A DNA stretch of 64,000 nt, from positions 5,724,001 through 5,788,000 of the forward strand of contig JAQISU010000057.1 of NCBI GenBank assembly GCA_029339505.1, in the 5' to 3' direction. The notes beneath the pieces are model-generated. The model was not told the DNA's origin and ran no database searches. It saw only the letters and a program-made list of their open reading frames with translations. Of this stretch, positions 9,381 to 20,699 are shown one piece after another (within the stretch, counting starts at the first letter, position 1; each line of letters starts with the position of its first letter). Source of the stretch: Unio delphinus (lineage: Eukaryota > Mollusca > Bivalvia > Unionida > Unionidae). Made by a program: the position numbers and the translations under genes.

Positions 9381-9905
9381 CATAATCAGCTTGTGACTCT
9401 GTAGGACTTGCTAATTGGGTGGGTGTCGATATTTGGTTCCTAACCTTACGTGAATAACGAGTCTACACTCGCTCTAATTTCATGACTTGCAGAGATCACC
9501 GCTAGTTAAACCATAATACCAGTCAATTACATGGGTCAAACAGTATAACATAATTCATTTAAAAAGGACCTAAAAACACAATCAGCCTGCGCCTCTGTTG
9601 GCATTGCAAACTAGGCGAGTGTCGATATTTGGTTCTTAAAACCTTACGTGAATAACGAGTTTACACTTGCTCTAATTGCCTAGCTTACAGAGACTACTGC
9701 TGTACAGTTGTGATAATAATATTTAAAAGTTAGACAAAACGATAGTAACATACCTTATTTCAAGTAGGTACAAAAACCTAACCAGCCAGTGACTCTGTTG
9801 GAATTGCTAATTAGGTGAGTGTCGATATTTGGTTCTTAACCTTACGTGAATAACGAGTCTACACTCGCTTCAATTACATAACTTGCAGAGGTTACCGCTT
9901 TAATT
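9381..9905 (+). repeat. Three tandem 3'-UTR repeats of LINE1
   Basis: Three units of roughly 190-200 bp start near 9381, 9575 and 9778. Each has a GACTCTGT-type box (diverged in the second unit), GTGTCGATATTTGGTTC, an ACCTTACGTGAATAACGAGT box, TACACT(T)CGCT and a closing CAGAG(A/G)..ACCGC. Units differ by scattered substitutions. They occupy the position where LINE3-type copies have two GTGTCGCTTAACGG repeats, so a duplicated structured motif right after ORF2 seems common in this group. Confidence 0.75.
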
Positions 9906-10477
9906 GTATAACTACAAATAGACAACACAATCCCTCTACCCCCTGTCAGAAAAAGAAAACAAGCTAATGGCACTTTCTTATTCAAAATTGTGTTCCAACA
10001 ACCTTGCACTGGACAAAAATGAATGCAACAAATTCTTGGACAATAATTATGGATGCCCAATGGAGCCATTGATGCTGTCACTGACAAGGGAAATGTGGAG
10101 AACCAGATCAGGACTTTTTGCCTCACAGCCCTTCTCAGGGCTATGTTTACTAACACTGTGCTGTCATGTATGTTAATTAACCATGCGTTGTTCCGTTCAA
10201 ACTGTTTTTTGTCTCTACTTTCCCCACCCTTTGTGACTCTTCGAAATAGGGGAAGATCAGTGAAACAGTGGCGACACAGGCTCCTTTCTGAAAGAAATCG
10301 CTTGAGCTGGTGTACGCACATGTCTACAGCCTGGTATTCCTCTGTGCCTACGCATAAGTATGCAATCAAGTATACCGCTGTGCCTAATCCAGTCAGTCCC
10401 ACTGGGAAGCTGATGTTGACCCTTTTTCTCTTCCTTACCTTATTCTTTTTCTTAAAAAAAAAAAAAAAAAAAAAAAA
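9906..10477 (+). other. Unrecognised segment ending in a 24-A run
   Basis: This stretch in the LINE1 3' region matches nothing else in the window. It has only short open frames and ends in an A24 run (10454-10477). A retrocopy of some transcript inserted into the 3' UTR is possible, because a poly(A) tract would mark its 3' end. I could not find a convincing target duplication. It may instead be ordinary LINE1 3' UTR. Confidence 0.3.
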
Positions 10478-10689
10478 TATATATGTCTATGTGTATCTGT
10501 TCTGTATTGTTATATCACTTTAGCATATTGAATTCTCATCTAGATTGGCCAGAGAATTCCATTGGTTAACCAAAACCAAAATCCAAATATGACCCTTTCG
10601 GATCACACCCAACCAAATTTACAACTACAATCAACCTATCCAGATCAAACTTTCACAGTCACTCTGACACATTAGAAGTAGGTATTTTG

Positions 10690-11494
10690 TTTTTTCCTAG
10701 GGTGGACTTCCCTTCGATGAAGGGAATTACACCGGTAGGTCGGTGGTGACTGAACGGTACACTATGTACATACCTAGGGCTATAGTGATAAGAGTTAGGA
10801 AATTCGTAACTTGAATAACATGACTCAATTGCACAGGTGGCCTACACACAATTGGTATAGGGCATCCACTAGGACAACTGGACTATAATTGCAACAAAGT
10901 CATAGACATTGCAGCCTCATAGACATGTATGCTTACCCTCCCCTATGTCCCCCCCCCCCCTAGAGCCTATAAGGTAGTCTTAACCCAGGACTATCAGTCT
11001 CCCGCAACACAATGTTGCAACTTAAACGAAACCCAATAAACAACAATAAAAACCATACACAACACAACATATAGCACATCCACTATGATACATGTCTATG
11101 AGGTTGCCCCAGACGGGTGTGACTCTTGTTTCTTTGTTTTTGGGTCCGGTGTGCGTTCGCTTCCTCTGCGGGTGAGACGACGATGTTGCAGATACCTTGG
11201 AGCCTTTCCCTTGCCTTGGAGCCTTCTTCCTGTGCCTTGCCGCCTTTGCCTCGTCCGGACATTTTGATCGAGTTGATCAGGGGAGGTGTGGATTGCTCTT
11301 GCCTACCTACCCCAGGGCCTCCATTTACATCGATAGTTACTATTTAGTAATTCGATGTAACGCCCCATTACAAATTAAATAAAAATCTTTCCTTTATGAG
11401 GGAAAACTAAATGTTCAGTGATATACTGAATATAAAAGTAGCACAAATGATCCTAGTGATCGGTTGCTACTATAAAATAATCAAGCAGCAGCAG
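10690..11494 (+). other. Structured type-1 3' tail of LINE1
   Basis: Successive elements shared with the B-A elements are seen: a GTACactatGTAC hairpin, ATTGCACAGGTGG(C), CAACTGGACT, the double hairpin GGTAGTCT/GGACTATC plus GCAAC-ACAAT-GTTGC (10973-11016), the TAGTTAC...TAGTAATT stem (11330-11357), a TTCAGT-GATAT-ACTGAA hairpin (11414-11430) and a final hairpin with CTAGT loop (11434-11470). It ends in (CAG)n. Stem sequences differ from other copies while loops stay the same, which supports a conserved RNA structure near the 3' end. Confidence 0.65.
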
Positions 11495-11504
11495 CAGTCT
11501 GGCA

Positions 11505-12862
11505 CATGATCATCATCATCATTCATTCAGGCGAAGACTGCAGACCGAGTAGGACGGCTTTTCTGGAGCAGGCGATCTGATGACGTAACGGCGGATTGCG
11601 AGAGCATGTTTCCCGGGCTTCACAGCTAAGGACGAACTGAAGCGTTATCACATCACTACTACAGAGAGAAACATCAACATGTACAGCGGTGGACGATGCA
11701 GTGGAAACATTTTGGATATTTTATAAGTCCCTTTAACAAGTGGCAGAGATTGAAGATATGCAGAAACTGAATCGCCTACTTAAACTACGTGAAGAAGAAA
11801 AATGGCGGACTTTGAAGTTGGATTGCTCCTGCATCAAGTTGCTGGAACCATATTACAACCAGCCATGGGAATTTAAGTAATATGGCGGACCTGAGGCGCG
11901 CTGACTGATGATGTCAAAATATCGAGTATCCCGCAGGTTGCCGTAGGATGATATCATCAAGTCAGCGAAACTCTACCTCAGATAGCCAACATATTGATGG
12001 AAATCCAGCTGTCTACGGAAAAGTCGTCACCATCGGATTACTCGGATAAAGCAGTACAACGAAAAGATATATGCCATTTATCTTTTCATTCGCCTGAATA
12101 ATAGGGGACTCATTTGGTTACGAGTACCCCTCTTTGAACAACTATTCCGTGGCCCTAAAAATCTAATATGACTTATATTGGTACCTCCAGCAAAATTCAT
12201 AACTTAAACAAAATACCATTGACTACACTATTATATGTCGCTTAGACATTTTAATTTTTCAAAATTGTTAGGGACTTATTATATGTACGCTTATGTACTA
12301 GTTTTATTTGAATGATAGGACTTTAAATAATAATTCTTCAACTTAAATATTTGAATAATTGCACAGGTGGCTAACACAATATTGGATGTTAATTTGTCCA
12401 TTAGTACAACTGGACTGAATTTGACCTTTAGTATGACCTTGGTTTTTCAGGTGTGGGCTGCGTCCTTTGCTGTGCTGTCTTGCTGTTGGCGTGCTCTGGT
12501 GTGTGCTGCTGTGTCAACGCCCTCCTGGACCTGGGCCTTTTCCGCCTTTGCCATTTCCGACTCACCAAATTACTAGCGAAATGAGGAAACATTTCCCCTC
12601 GCTACCTTACAAGCTCGATTGGATGATAGGGGGGTGTGTGTGTAGGTACTATTCCTACCCACCCCCAATATAGGCTTTCATTTCCCCTGATAGTTACTTT
12701 TTAGTAATTCAGGGGAACGCCTTAATTTATAGTGCATTTAAGCACTTTAAGGGAGGGAGTAACATCCCTCCCACCTAAATGGCTACCGATATGGTAGCTA
12801 TAAAAGTTGCCCATATGCCCCTAGAGGGCGGTGGCAACTCAAAAACACCCAGTTCAGTCAGC
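11505..12862 (+). mobile_element. B-A non-autonomous retroelement, copy 1
   Basis: About 1.36 kb flanked by CAGTCTGGCA on both sides. After a short CAT-rich start the B part begins with TTCAGGCGAAGACTGCAGACC. The A part from about 12360 (TTGCACAGGTGGC) to 12862 is the type-1 tail with its covarying hairpins. There is no long conserved reading frame. The 5' end is the same in four copies, so they are full-length, and the 3' tail resembles that of LINE1. This is the layout expected of a non-coding element mobilised by a LINE. Short ORFs in the A part are not conserved as proteins. Confidence 0.75.
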
Positions 12863-12872
12863 CAGTCTGGCA

Positions 12873-14214
12873 CATCATTCAGGCGAAGACTGCAGACCGA
12901 GTAGGACGGCTTATCTGGAGCGGACGAACTGATGACGTCAAGGGGGATTGCGAAAGCATGTTTCCCGGGCTTTCACAGCTAAGGACGAACCGAGACGTTT
13001 TTACTTCTCAACTACGGAGAGAAACATCTACATATACAGCGGTGGACTAAGCAGCGGAACCATTTTGGATTTTTTATAAGTCCCTTTAACAAGTGGCAGA
13101 AATTGAAGATATGGAGAAACTGGATAGCCCACTTAAACTATTTGAAGAAGAATAATGAGGGATTTTGAAGTTGGCTGCACCTGAATCGATATACTGGAAC
13201 CATAATACAACCAGCCATGGGAATCTAAGTAATATGGCGGACCTGAGGCGCGCTGACTGATGATATCAAAATATTGAGTATCCCGCAGGTTGCCATAGGA
13301 TGATATCATCAAGTCAGCGAAATCCTACCTTGGATAACCAGTGTATCGATGAATTACTGCTGTCTACTGATAAATCATCACCATCGGACTACTCGGATAA
13401 AGCAGTACAACGAAAAGATATTTGCCATTTATCTTTTCATTCGCCTGAATAATAGGGGACTCATTTGGTTACGAGTACCCCTCTTTGAACAACTATTCCG
13501 TGGCCCTAAAAATCTAATATGACTTATATTGGTACCTCCAGCAAAATTCATAACTAAAACAAACTACCCTTGACTACACTATTATATGTCGCTTAGACAT
13601 TTTAATTTTCAAAATTGTTAGGGACTTATTATATGTACGCTTATGTACTAGTTTTATTTGAATGATAGGACTTTAAATAATAATTCTTCAACTTAAATAT
13701 TTGAATAATTGCACAGGTGGCTAACACAATATTGGATGTTAATTTGTCCATTAGTACAACTGGACTGAATTTGACCTTTAGTATGACCTTGGTTTTTCAG
13801 GTGTGGGCTGCGTCCTTTGCTGTGCTGTCTTGCTGTTGGCGTGCTCTGGTGTGTGCTGCTGTGTCAACGCCCTCCTGGACCTGGACCTTTTCCGCCTTTG
13901 CCATTTCCGACTCACCAAATTACTAGCGAAATGAGGAAACATTTCCCCTCGCTACCTTACAAGCTCGATTGGATGATAGGGGTGGGTGTGTGTAGGTACC
14001 ATTCCTACCCACCCCCAATATAGGCTTTCATTTCCCCTGATAGTTACTTTTTAGTAATTCAGGGGAACGCCTTAATTTATAGTGCATTTAAGCACTTTAA
14101 GGGAGGGATTAACAACCCCTCCCACCTAAATGGGTGCCGATATGGCACCTATAAAAGTTGCACAAATACCCCTAGTGGGTGGTTGCAACTATAAACAACT
14201 CAGCTCAGCAGCAC
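12873..14214 (+). mobile_element. B-A non-autonomous retroelement, copy 2
   Basis: It directly follows copy 1 head-to-tail, with matching features 1,350 bp apart. A long stem is formed by GCTGACTGATGATATCA (13252-13268) and its partner at 13301-13318. The tail hairpin GGGTGCC-GATAT-GGCACCT (14132-14150) has a different stem but the same loop as copy 1. The 3' end is (CAG)-rich, followed by the target copy at 14215. Confidence 0.75.
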
Positions 14215-14237
14215 CAGTCTGGCACAATAATTAAACA

Positions 14238-17200
14238 ATGGATATTGGAAATAGACATAGAAATAAAAATAAAAATAATGCTTTGACTAACAAAACAAAA
14301 AACAAGACCCCAGACAAGTTACTTATATGGCAATGGAATTGCAGAGGGCTAAATAAAAACCATGGAGAACTAATCGCAGCAATCCACGGAACAATCACCA
14401 AGCCCAAGATCATCTGTCTTCAAGAAACTCTACTTAAGGAAACTAGTACAAACATTCCTAAAATAACAGGATATCAAACTACATTCTTAAAACACAGAAG
14501 TACCGGCAAAAAAGGAGGAGGCCTAGCCATATATGTACATGAGACCATCACAGACGCAGTAGAGGAAGTTATTAATGTGAACTCAGGAGAAACACCAGTT
14601 GAATTTCAAAAAATTGTTTTCACAGTAGCAACCAAAACAATACATCTGTACAACATATATGATCCAGGACAAAATAGCCAAAACAACAACCGACTTTTTC
14701 AACAAATATTCAAGAAAAGGGGCACAAACACTATTATCTGCGGCGACTTCAATGCACATCACACAGAATGGGGTAGTGACCGCACAGATACAAGAGGGAA
14801 AAACATCTTAAAATACATAACAGAAGAACAACTAGAACTTTTGAACAACGGAACCCCCACACGTATAGACCCCAGCCAAGGCAAACTCTCTACCATTGAC
14901 CTAACCATTGCGACGCCTAGCCTGGCTGTAATTACCCAATGGGAAGTGATGCAACATTCTACATTAGGCAGCGACCACTTCCCCCTATGTACCACCATAT
15001 ACGTCTCGTGCCCAACGGAGCAACAAAAAACACAACAAAGATGGAAACTCAAAAAGGCAAATTGGAACAGCTTTAAAGACCAACTTAAATTAGTAAACCT
15101 TGCGGAAATCCAAGATGAGGATACAAATAAATATTATGACAATCTCATACAAATTATAAACGAAGCGGCAAATAAGAGTATACCCAAAACAACAGGTTTC
15201 CATTATAAACAGACGGCAATCCCCTGGTGGACAGAAAATTGCAAAATTGCCATTCAGAAGAAAAAAAACAGCCTTAAATCGCTTTAAACACACAAAAACC
15301 GCCACTGACTTTCTTATATACAAACAAACAGAAATCAACACTAGGACGGTAATAAATGAGGCAAAAAAGGACTCATGGAGAAGATACTGCACAACGCTCA
15401 ATCATAAAACAAATACTAAAGAAATCTGGAATAAAATAAAAGCCATGAAAGGCAAAACACCCACAACAGCGCCGAAAATCCAGGGAACAAAAAACAACAT
15501 GGAAGTAGCAGAGAAGTTAGCCCAACACTTTGCTAACTCCAGCAGCGATAACAATCATAAACATGAGTTTTTACATCAAAAATCAACATTAGAAAAAGAA
15601 TTTCCCCACATTTTCAAAGATCGAGACAACAGAGATTCGCCACTGAATGACCCTTTTTATCTGAAAGAATGGAGACAAGCCCTCAGCCAAAAAAAAGTAC
15701 ATCACCAGGAGAGGATAACCTAGGCTATGAAATATACAAACAATTACCACCCAATATGCAGAGCATTACCTTAGACTTAATAAATCTGATATGGAGAACA
15801 GGTCGCATCCCCACACTATGGAAGCGAGCCATAATCATAGCCATCCCAAAACCAGGCAAAGACCCTACTAATGTAACCTCCTACAGACCTATTTCACTAA
15901 CTAATACAATCTGTAAGGTAATGGAAACAATGGTTAACAATAGATTAAAACACCACCTAGAACAAAATCAACTACTGGCTGAAACCCAAAGTGGATTTAG
16001 GAATAAACGATCTACACTTGATCAATTAATCCGTCTGGAAGCCAACATCAAATTAGCATTTAATGCCAAAAGGAAAAGAGATAGACACCTAATAGCAATA
16101 TTTCTAGACTTAGAGAAAGCCATCGACCTAGTCTGGACCAATGGCCTCATATCTCAACTCAACCAATTTGGCATAACAGGAAGAATGCACCGCTGGATAG
16201 CAAACTTCCTTACGGGAAGAACCTTTAAAACTAGAGTAAGAGAGGCCTTGTCCCAAACATATACACTGGATAATGGAACCCCCCAAGGAAGTGTGATTAG
16301 CCCAACCCTATTCAATCTAATGGTAACAATCTAACCAACTATCTCAAAAATTGCCCAGTTGATCTGTCACAATTTGCCGATGACAGTAGTATCTGGAAAG
16401 CAGGAAATCCGAATAGTCAAAAGAACATCACTCAAATTCAGAAAGGACTAGACATCATCGGCACATGGGCCAACAACTGGGGCTTCAAAATATCCCAAAT
16501 AAAAACAGTTGCCATGCTCTTCTCCCCAACTAATAAACAACCTAAATACCCTAAACTATATATGCAGAATCAGCCCATCCAATTCCAAAAGGAGACCCAC
16601 TTCCTGGGAATGCTACTAAATGAAACAATCAATTGGAAATCACACATACAACAAACTATTCAAAAATGTCAAAAAGATCTAAACATACTTAAAAACATCA
16701 AAGGTACTACATGGGGAGCTGATCAGCAAACTATGCTAATGATCTACAAATCTTTAATTCGAAGTAAGATAGACTATGGCTCCCAGATCTATTCCTCAGC
16801 CAACAAGGAAACACTTAGACAACTAGATAGCATCCAATATAGAGCACTTAGACTTTGCACTGGTGCATTACTGAACACCTCCCTGGAAGAACTACAAATC
16901 CTCGCATGTGAACCACCATTACAACTGAGAAGAGAAGAACACATACTTAGATACGCCTGTAGAATCTCAATACATAAGGAGATTAATCCCACCAGAAACA
17001 TAATAAGTAAATGTCAAACCACCTTTAGCTCAAGACTGGTACCACATCCTCCAGCAGCTAACAAAATACACACACTCTGCAAAGAACTCAATCAAATAGA
17101 ACTCCAAGCAGAACAACTACTTATCAAGGACCCCACACCTTGGAGAAATAACCAACCTAACATCAACCTAACAGCACTCCAACTGGTACATAAGCGCGAC

Positions 17201-18139
17201 AACCCCAATATCACATTAACACAAGTACAAAACCTCGTCAACAACAACTATGATGGATATGTAAAAATCTATACTGACGGCTCAAAATCTAAAGAACTAC
17301 ATAGAACGGCTGCAGCGGTAGTGATCCCAGAACATCAGATCACATTTACGACAAGACTACCGGATGACTGTTCCATATATACCGCGGAATTCTGGGCCAT
17401 CAACCGAGCCCTAAAATGGATAGTAACACAAAATCAAAAACAGTACGTAATCATAACAGACTCACTTAGTGTACTTGAAAGTATTGAGACAGGTAATTCC
17501 AAAAGTAGACAAAATCTTCTAGAGGACACTATGCTGACCATCAGGGAAGCAGATAAATCACACCAAACCATACACTTCTTGTGGGTGCCATCTCACATCA
17601 ATTTGCCTGGAAATGAAAAAGCAGACAAAGCAACAAAAAGCAGTCTGATGAAAGACCAAATTGAACCCGTACAGTACAACACTCAGGAACTATATAGTCA
17701 AGTCAGGGACAGAATTAATAATAAATGGCAACAACAATGGGAAAACTCCACAAAGGGTAGACATCTATACCAACTACAAAAAGAGGTCACTAGAACTCAA
17801 CGTTTACCAAAAAGCCTGGCAGCCATTGATATTAAAATAATCAACAGAATCAGAACAGGTAAAACACTACTAAATGGCAGTTTTATGAAACATATAAGTA
17901 CAGGACCCACGCCGGATAAATGTCCACACTGTCCAGAAACTGAAACATTGGAACATGTATTCAACATATGTCACAAATATCATCGACAACGTACCGTCTT
18001 CCAACTACAACAAAGAAAACTTGACTCAGTTACATCATTCCCCCAAATTCTAGATAAAAGGTATAACAAAAACGTAAATGCTACCTATATAAATATACTT
18101 AATTACCTAAAATCAATAGACATAAAACACAAAATATAA
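14238..18139 (+). pseudogene. LINE2 ORF2 (endonuclease-RT-RNase H), three frameshifts
   Basis: From ATG 14238 the APE endonuclease is complete: WQWNCRGLN, the Glu of CLQETLL, GDFNAHHTEWG and GSDHF. The frame changes near 15240-15270 (A8 run), near 15690-15705 (A8 run) and at about 16321-16325. RT motifs are FLDLEKAIDLVW and FADD (16373-16384, already in the last frame). RNase H shows IYTDGSK, AEFWAI, TDSLSVL and WVPSHINLPGNEKAD, and a CPHC...HVFNIC module ends the protein at 18139. Two of the shifts lie in homopolymers, so sequencing error is possible for these, but the overall picture fits an old copy. Confidence 0.85.
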
Positions 18140-18199
18140 ATATCCAAACCATCAAAAAAGTAAATAAACATAAACATAGTCAAAGAGTTAATATTTATC

Positions 18200-18400
18200 A
18201 ATCAAGGGGCCAGAGCAGATAATAACATCGCTAGCTCAAAAAACAGACCCACGTAACAATGCCTTAAATAAACGGAAAAAAAAATTATAACTATCAAATA
18301 GATAAATAATTAACGAGGCCATATCGGTTAAAGGGGCCAGAGCGGATAGTAATACCGCTAGCTTAAAAAAGCAGAACAGCTTAACATTACCCTAAAATAA
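18200..18400 (+). repeat. Twin 3'-UTR repeat of LINE2
   Basis: AGGGGCCAGAGC(A/G)GATA is followed by an inverted-repeat-prone ...(C)GCTAGCT... segment and AAAAA-CAGA. It appears at about 18206 and 18337, roughly 130 bp apart. It corresponds in position to the AATCAAGGGGCCA motif found after ORF2 in LINE3-type copies. Confidence 0.6.
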
Positions 18401-18409
18401 ATATATAAA

Positions 18410-19025
18410 ATAAAATAGAAAAGGGGAAAGGAAGGGAAAGGGGGGATAATATAAACATTGTAATGCGAGGAAAAAAGGAAGAAACGGGAGAAAGGGAAGA
18501 AGGAGAAGGGGAAAAAAAGAGAAGATTACACTAAGTAGTGGCACAATGTAGGTACAGTAAAACCAGTCAACCGGCAAGTGACAAGATAAGTGTGATGAGA
18601 ACACCGGGATCAAATAGTGATAGCTCAAGGAAACATAACATCAACAAACCGACAAGAAAAAGTAAAAGGAAAGGGAAAAGAAGGATGGAAGAAGGAAATA
18701 GAAAGAAAGAGGGAAGAAGGAAGTAGGAAGAAAGTGGGAAAGAGAAAAGGGAAAAGAAGAGAAAAAGAAGAAGGAAGAAATGAAATAACACCAAACACAC
18801 CCCACTCCAACTCTAATCTTTTTTTTTTTTTTAATTTTTTTTTTTTGTTAATTTATTTTTTTTATTTTTTTATTTTTTTTTTTTTTTATTTTTTTTTTTT
18901 ATTATTTTTTTTTTCTTTTGAATTTATTTTTTATATATATATATATTTTTTAAACTATTTTTATTTTTTAATTTGTTTTTATTTTTTTTTAAATTTTATT
19001 TTATTTTATTTTATTTTATTTTTCT
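18410..19025. repeat. Low complexity: purine-rich strand followed by T-rich tract
   Basis: 18410-18790 is almost pure A/G with GGAAAG, GAAGAAGG and similar units. 18817-19025 is almost pure T with A interruptions. Apparent open frames here are products of base composition and are not reported as genes. The sudden change of strand composition inside a LINE 3' region is unusual, and tracts like these are also prone to assembly error. Confidence 0.8.
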
Positions 19026-19656
19026 CCCCAGGGTTCTAATTTGGTAGGAGAACCCTTTTCGAACAATCTCTTTCTCGAAATCTAACTTGATCAATTTTGA
19101 CCACCGCTCAAAATTAACAAGCTAAAATACCTAACAGTGACTACACTTATTTATGTCGCTAAGACATTTTAGCAATTAAATTTGTTAAGGACCTACAACA
19201 TGTACACTATGTACTAGAAATATTTATTGATAGGAAAGATGAAAAATTCTATGACTATATGGATTTGATATAATTGCACAGGTGGCTTACACAATATTGG
19301 TATTTGTTCTGCCTTCCTGCTTTGCCGTGACCCGACATTTTACTCTAAGGCGAGACTGCCATTTAACGCGGGTGCCGGGGAGACTGCGACAACACAGCCT
19401 AGTATAGTCAAAGTTACCTTTGGTCCCGACCAATCAAATAGCCCGACCCTCGGGCATTAACTGGTCGCGAAAGCACATAGTTGCGCATGCGACCTTAATT
19501 CATATTTAAAAAAAAAATCTATGAGTGCATAAACGCCTGCAGGGGATGTGGCACAATTCCTTCCCCTCAGGATAAATTAAATAACCCATTTTATGGGATA
19601 AAACAGTGACAAGAGCCTTCGGGACGACTCACTTTAAACAAATAATGTCAGTCAGT
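19026..19656 (+). other. Type-2 structured 3' tail of LINE2
   Basis: It begins with hairpin GGGTTCT...AGAACCC (19031-19056), then TGACTACACTT..ATGTCGCTAAGACAT, ATTGCACAGGTGGC (19272), a GCGAAAGC tetraloop-like hairpin (about 19469), the CGCCTGCAGGGG...CCCCTCAGG stem, CCCAT-ttt-ATGGG (19585-19597) and CACTTTAAAC, with tail (GTCA)n. Part of this tail (about 19195-19515) also occurs as a separate fragment at 53099-53422. Confidence 0.6.
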
Positions 19657-19712
19657 CAGTCTGGCTATATAAAGTCCGCAGCGAACGAGCAGAGAGTAGT
19701 GAACTCGAAATC

Positions 19713-20699
19713 ATGTATCAGACACTGAGCACGCTAGCGATGGATGTTATCCCGAAGCCAGCACTAAACGCCTTGATAGGCCTAGAGCTAAAAGAAGCCT
19801 CAAATTGGAGTCTTAGGGCAGCAGGTAGAAGAACAACACTTCTACTTGTATGGGAAAAAGACGAAAGTAAACACTCAAGGGGGACACTCTTGTACAGGAG
19901 AGACAGAGGAAGCCAACCGAAAAGGCGGGAAAAAAACCGACCTACACGAGGCACACCCACCCCACCACCAGAAACTCAAGAAGAGGTAGCCTCAGTTGAG
20001 ACCGAACCAGTCCAATCCGTACCTGAGACTACACTAAAAACTCTTCAAGAGCAGATAGAAATTCTATCTCAACGTATGCTGACCCTTGCTACAGCGGAGA
20101 AAGTGGAAGCGGCCACTTCTCCTGTGGAACTACAACGCGAGTTAGCACCGGAAACACCAAAACCACCGCCACCACCCCCTAAAAAGAAAAAAGGAAAGGA
20201 AAAGGGGAAAAAGGGGGTGTTAGTTACATCGACACCCCCTACTCCATCACCAGGGCCGGCAGTGACCCTGGAAAAAGTATTGGAAGAGGACAACTCGGAA
20301 GCCAAATGGGAGTCCCCCACCAAAACAGCGAGAATGGATGACGCCACTAAAGACAAAATGATGAGCAAATTATGCAGCGAGATGGGCCTAACGCCATTAT
20401 TGACGAATAAGAAAAAAGCTTCCAATTTCGTTTCTGCCGTCACATACATTGGGTTCAGATCGCTGCAAACATCGCCACCACGAGTCAACCAATGGCATCA
20501 TGCTCTAAACATTTTGGGGAGTTACTACTACGAGGCCTACGAAGACAGACCCCTCCACCACCTACAAGATGCGGCAGCCTACATCGCCAAAAAACATGGT
20601 TTCTACTTCCCTAGACGGATATTTCTGGAAGAAAGAACTGCCGCATTTCTGGCTGAAATGGAAGATAGGAGGGCCACCTTCCAACCGGTGGAATATTAG
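19713..20699 (+). CDS. Unidentified 328-aa protein of the non-autonomous element
   Basis: The intact frame starts at ATG 19713, some 45 bases after the element start. The N-terminal part (residues 1-65) contains SNWSLRAAGRRTTLLLVWE and a basic RRDRGSQPKRREKNR stretch. The middle is Pro/Lys-rich with a possible short coiled coil (LKTLQEQIEILSQRMLTL). The C-terminal 110 residues look folded and alpha-helical, with WHHALNILGSYYYEAYEDR and a KKHGFYFPRR segment. No zinc knuckle or RT is present. A nucleic-acid-binding ORF1-like role is plausible from the basic regions and context, but I do not recognise the family. Confidence 0.6.
   Translation: MYQTLSTLAMDVIPKPALNALIGLELKEASNWSLRAAGRRTTLLLVWEKDESKHSRGTLLYRRDRGSQPKRREKNRPTRGTPTPPPETQEEVASVETEPVQSVPETTLKTLQEQIEILSQRMLTLATAEKVEAATSPVELQRELAPETPKPPPPPPKKKKGKEKGKKGVLVTSTPPTPSPGPAVTLEKVLEEDNSEAKWESPTKTARMDDATKDKMMSKLCSEMGLTPLLTNKKKASNFVSAVTYIGFRSLQTSPPRVNQWHHALNILGSYYYEAYEDRPLHHLQDAAAYIAKKHGFYFPRRIFLEERTAAFLAEMEDRRATFQPVEY

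Larger units (their letters stand above)
6095..11494 (+). mobile_element. LINE1: 5'-truncated I-superfamily LINE with long structured 3' region
   Basis: It starts within the endonuclease domain, so the 5' end is truncated. It continues through RT and RNase H (stop at 9320), three tandem 3'-UTR repeats, a stretch of unknown sequence with a 24-A run, and a structured type-1 tail. It ends at (CAG)n followed by the target copy at 11495. Its ORF2 remnant is uninterrupted, in contrast to LINE2 and LINE3. Microhomology at the 5' junction leaves the first base uncertain by a few positions. Confidence 0.8.
14225..19656 (+). mobile_element. LINE2: I-superfamily LINE lacking ORF1, decayed
   Basis: It starts after target copy 14215-14224, close to the ORF2 start codon, so ORF1 and the 5' UTR are missing. 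ORF2 is broken by three frameshifts. The 3' region holds two short repeats, a purine-rich and a T-rich stretch, and a type-2 tail that ends in (GTCA)n before target copy 19657. It is clearly diverged from LINE1 and LINE3. Confidence 0.8.

Noticed and set aside
12367..12673. Short + strand reading frames in the A tails (also 13717-14023, 54305-54640, 61252-61482)
   Set aside because: They follow the structured tail, change by frameshift between copies and show no domain; selection is visible on RNA stems and not on codons.
12890..12990. Hammerhead ribozyme in the B element (CTGATGA ... GAAA)
   Set aside because: CTGATGA and GAAA are present, but GAAA is the loop of a GTGC-GAAA-GCAC type hairpin and does not follow a stem II; no matching stem I/III arrangement was found.
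11505..14214. A parts as LTRs of an LTR retrotransposon
   Set aside because: A-B-A-B-A spacing of 1,350 bp first suggested LTRs with an internal part. Perfect 13-bp target copies around a single B-A unit at 60377-61713, no TG...CA ends, no primer-binding site and short-repeat 3' ends show that A is the 3' tail of each unit.
18617..19039. Reading frames through the purine- and T-rich tracts
   Set aside because: They encode Lys/Glu/Arg or Phe-only strings that follow directly from base composition.
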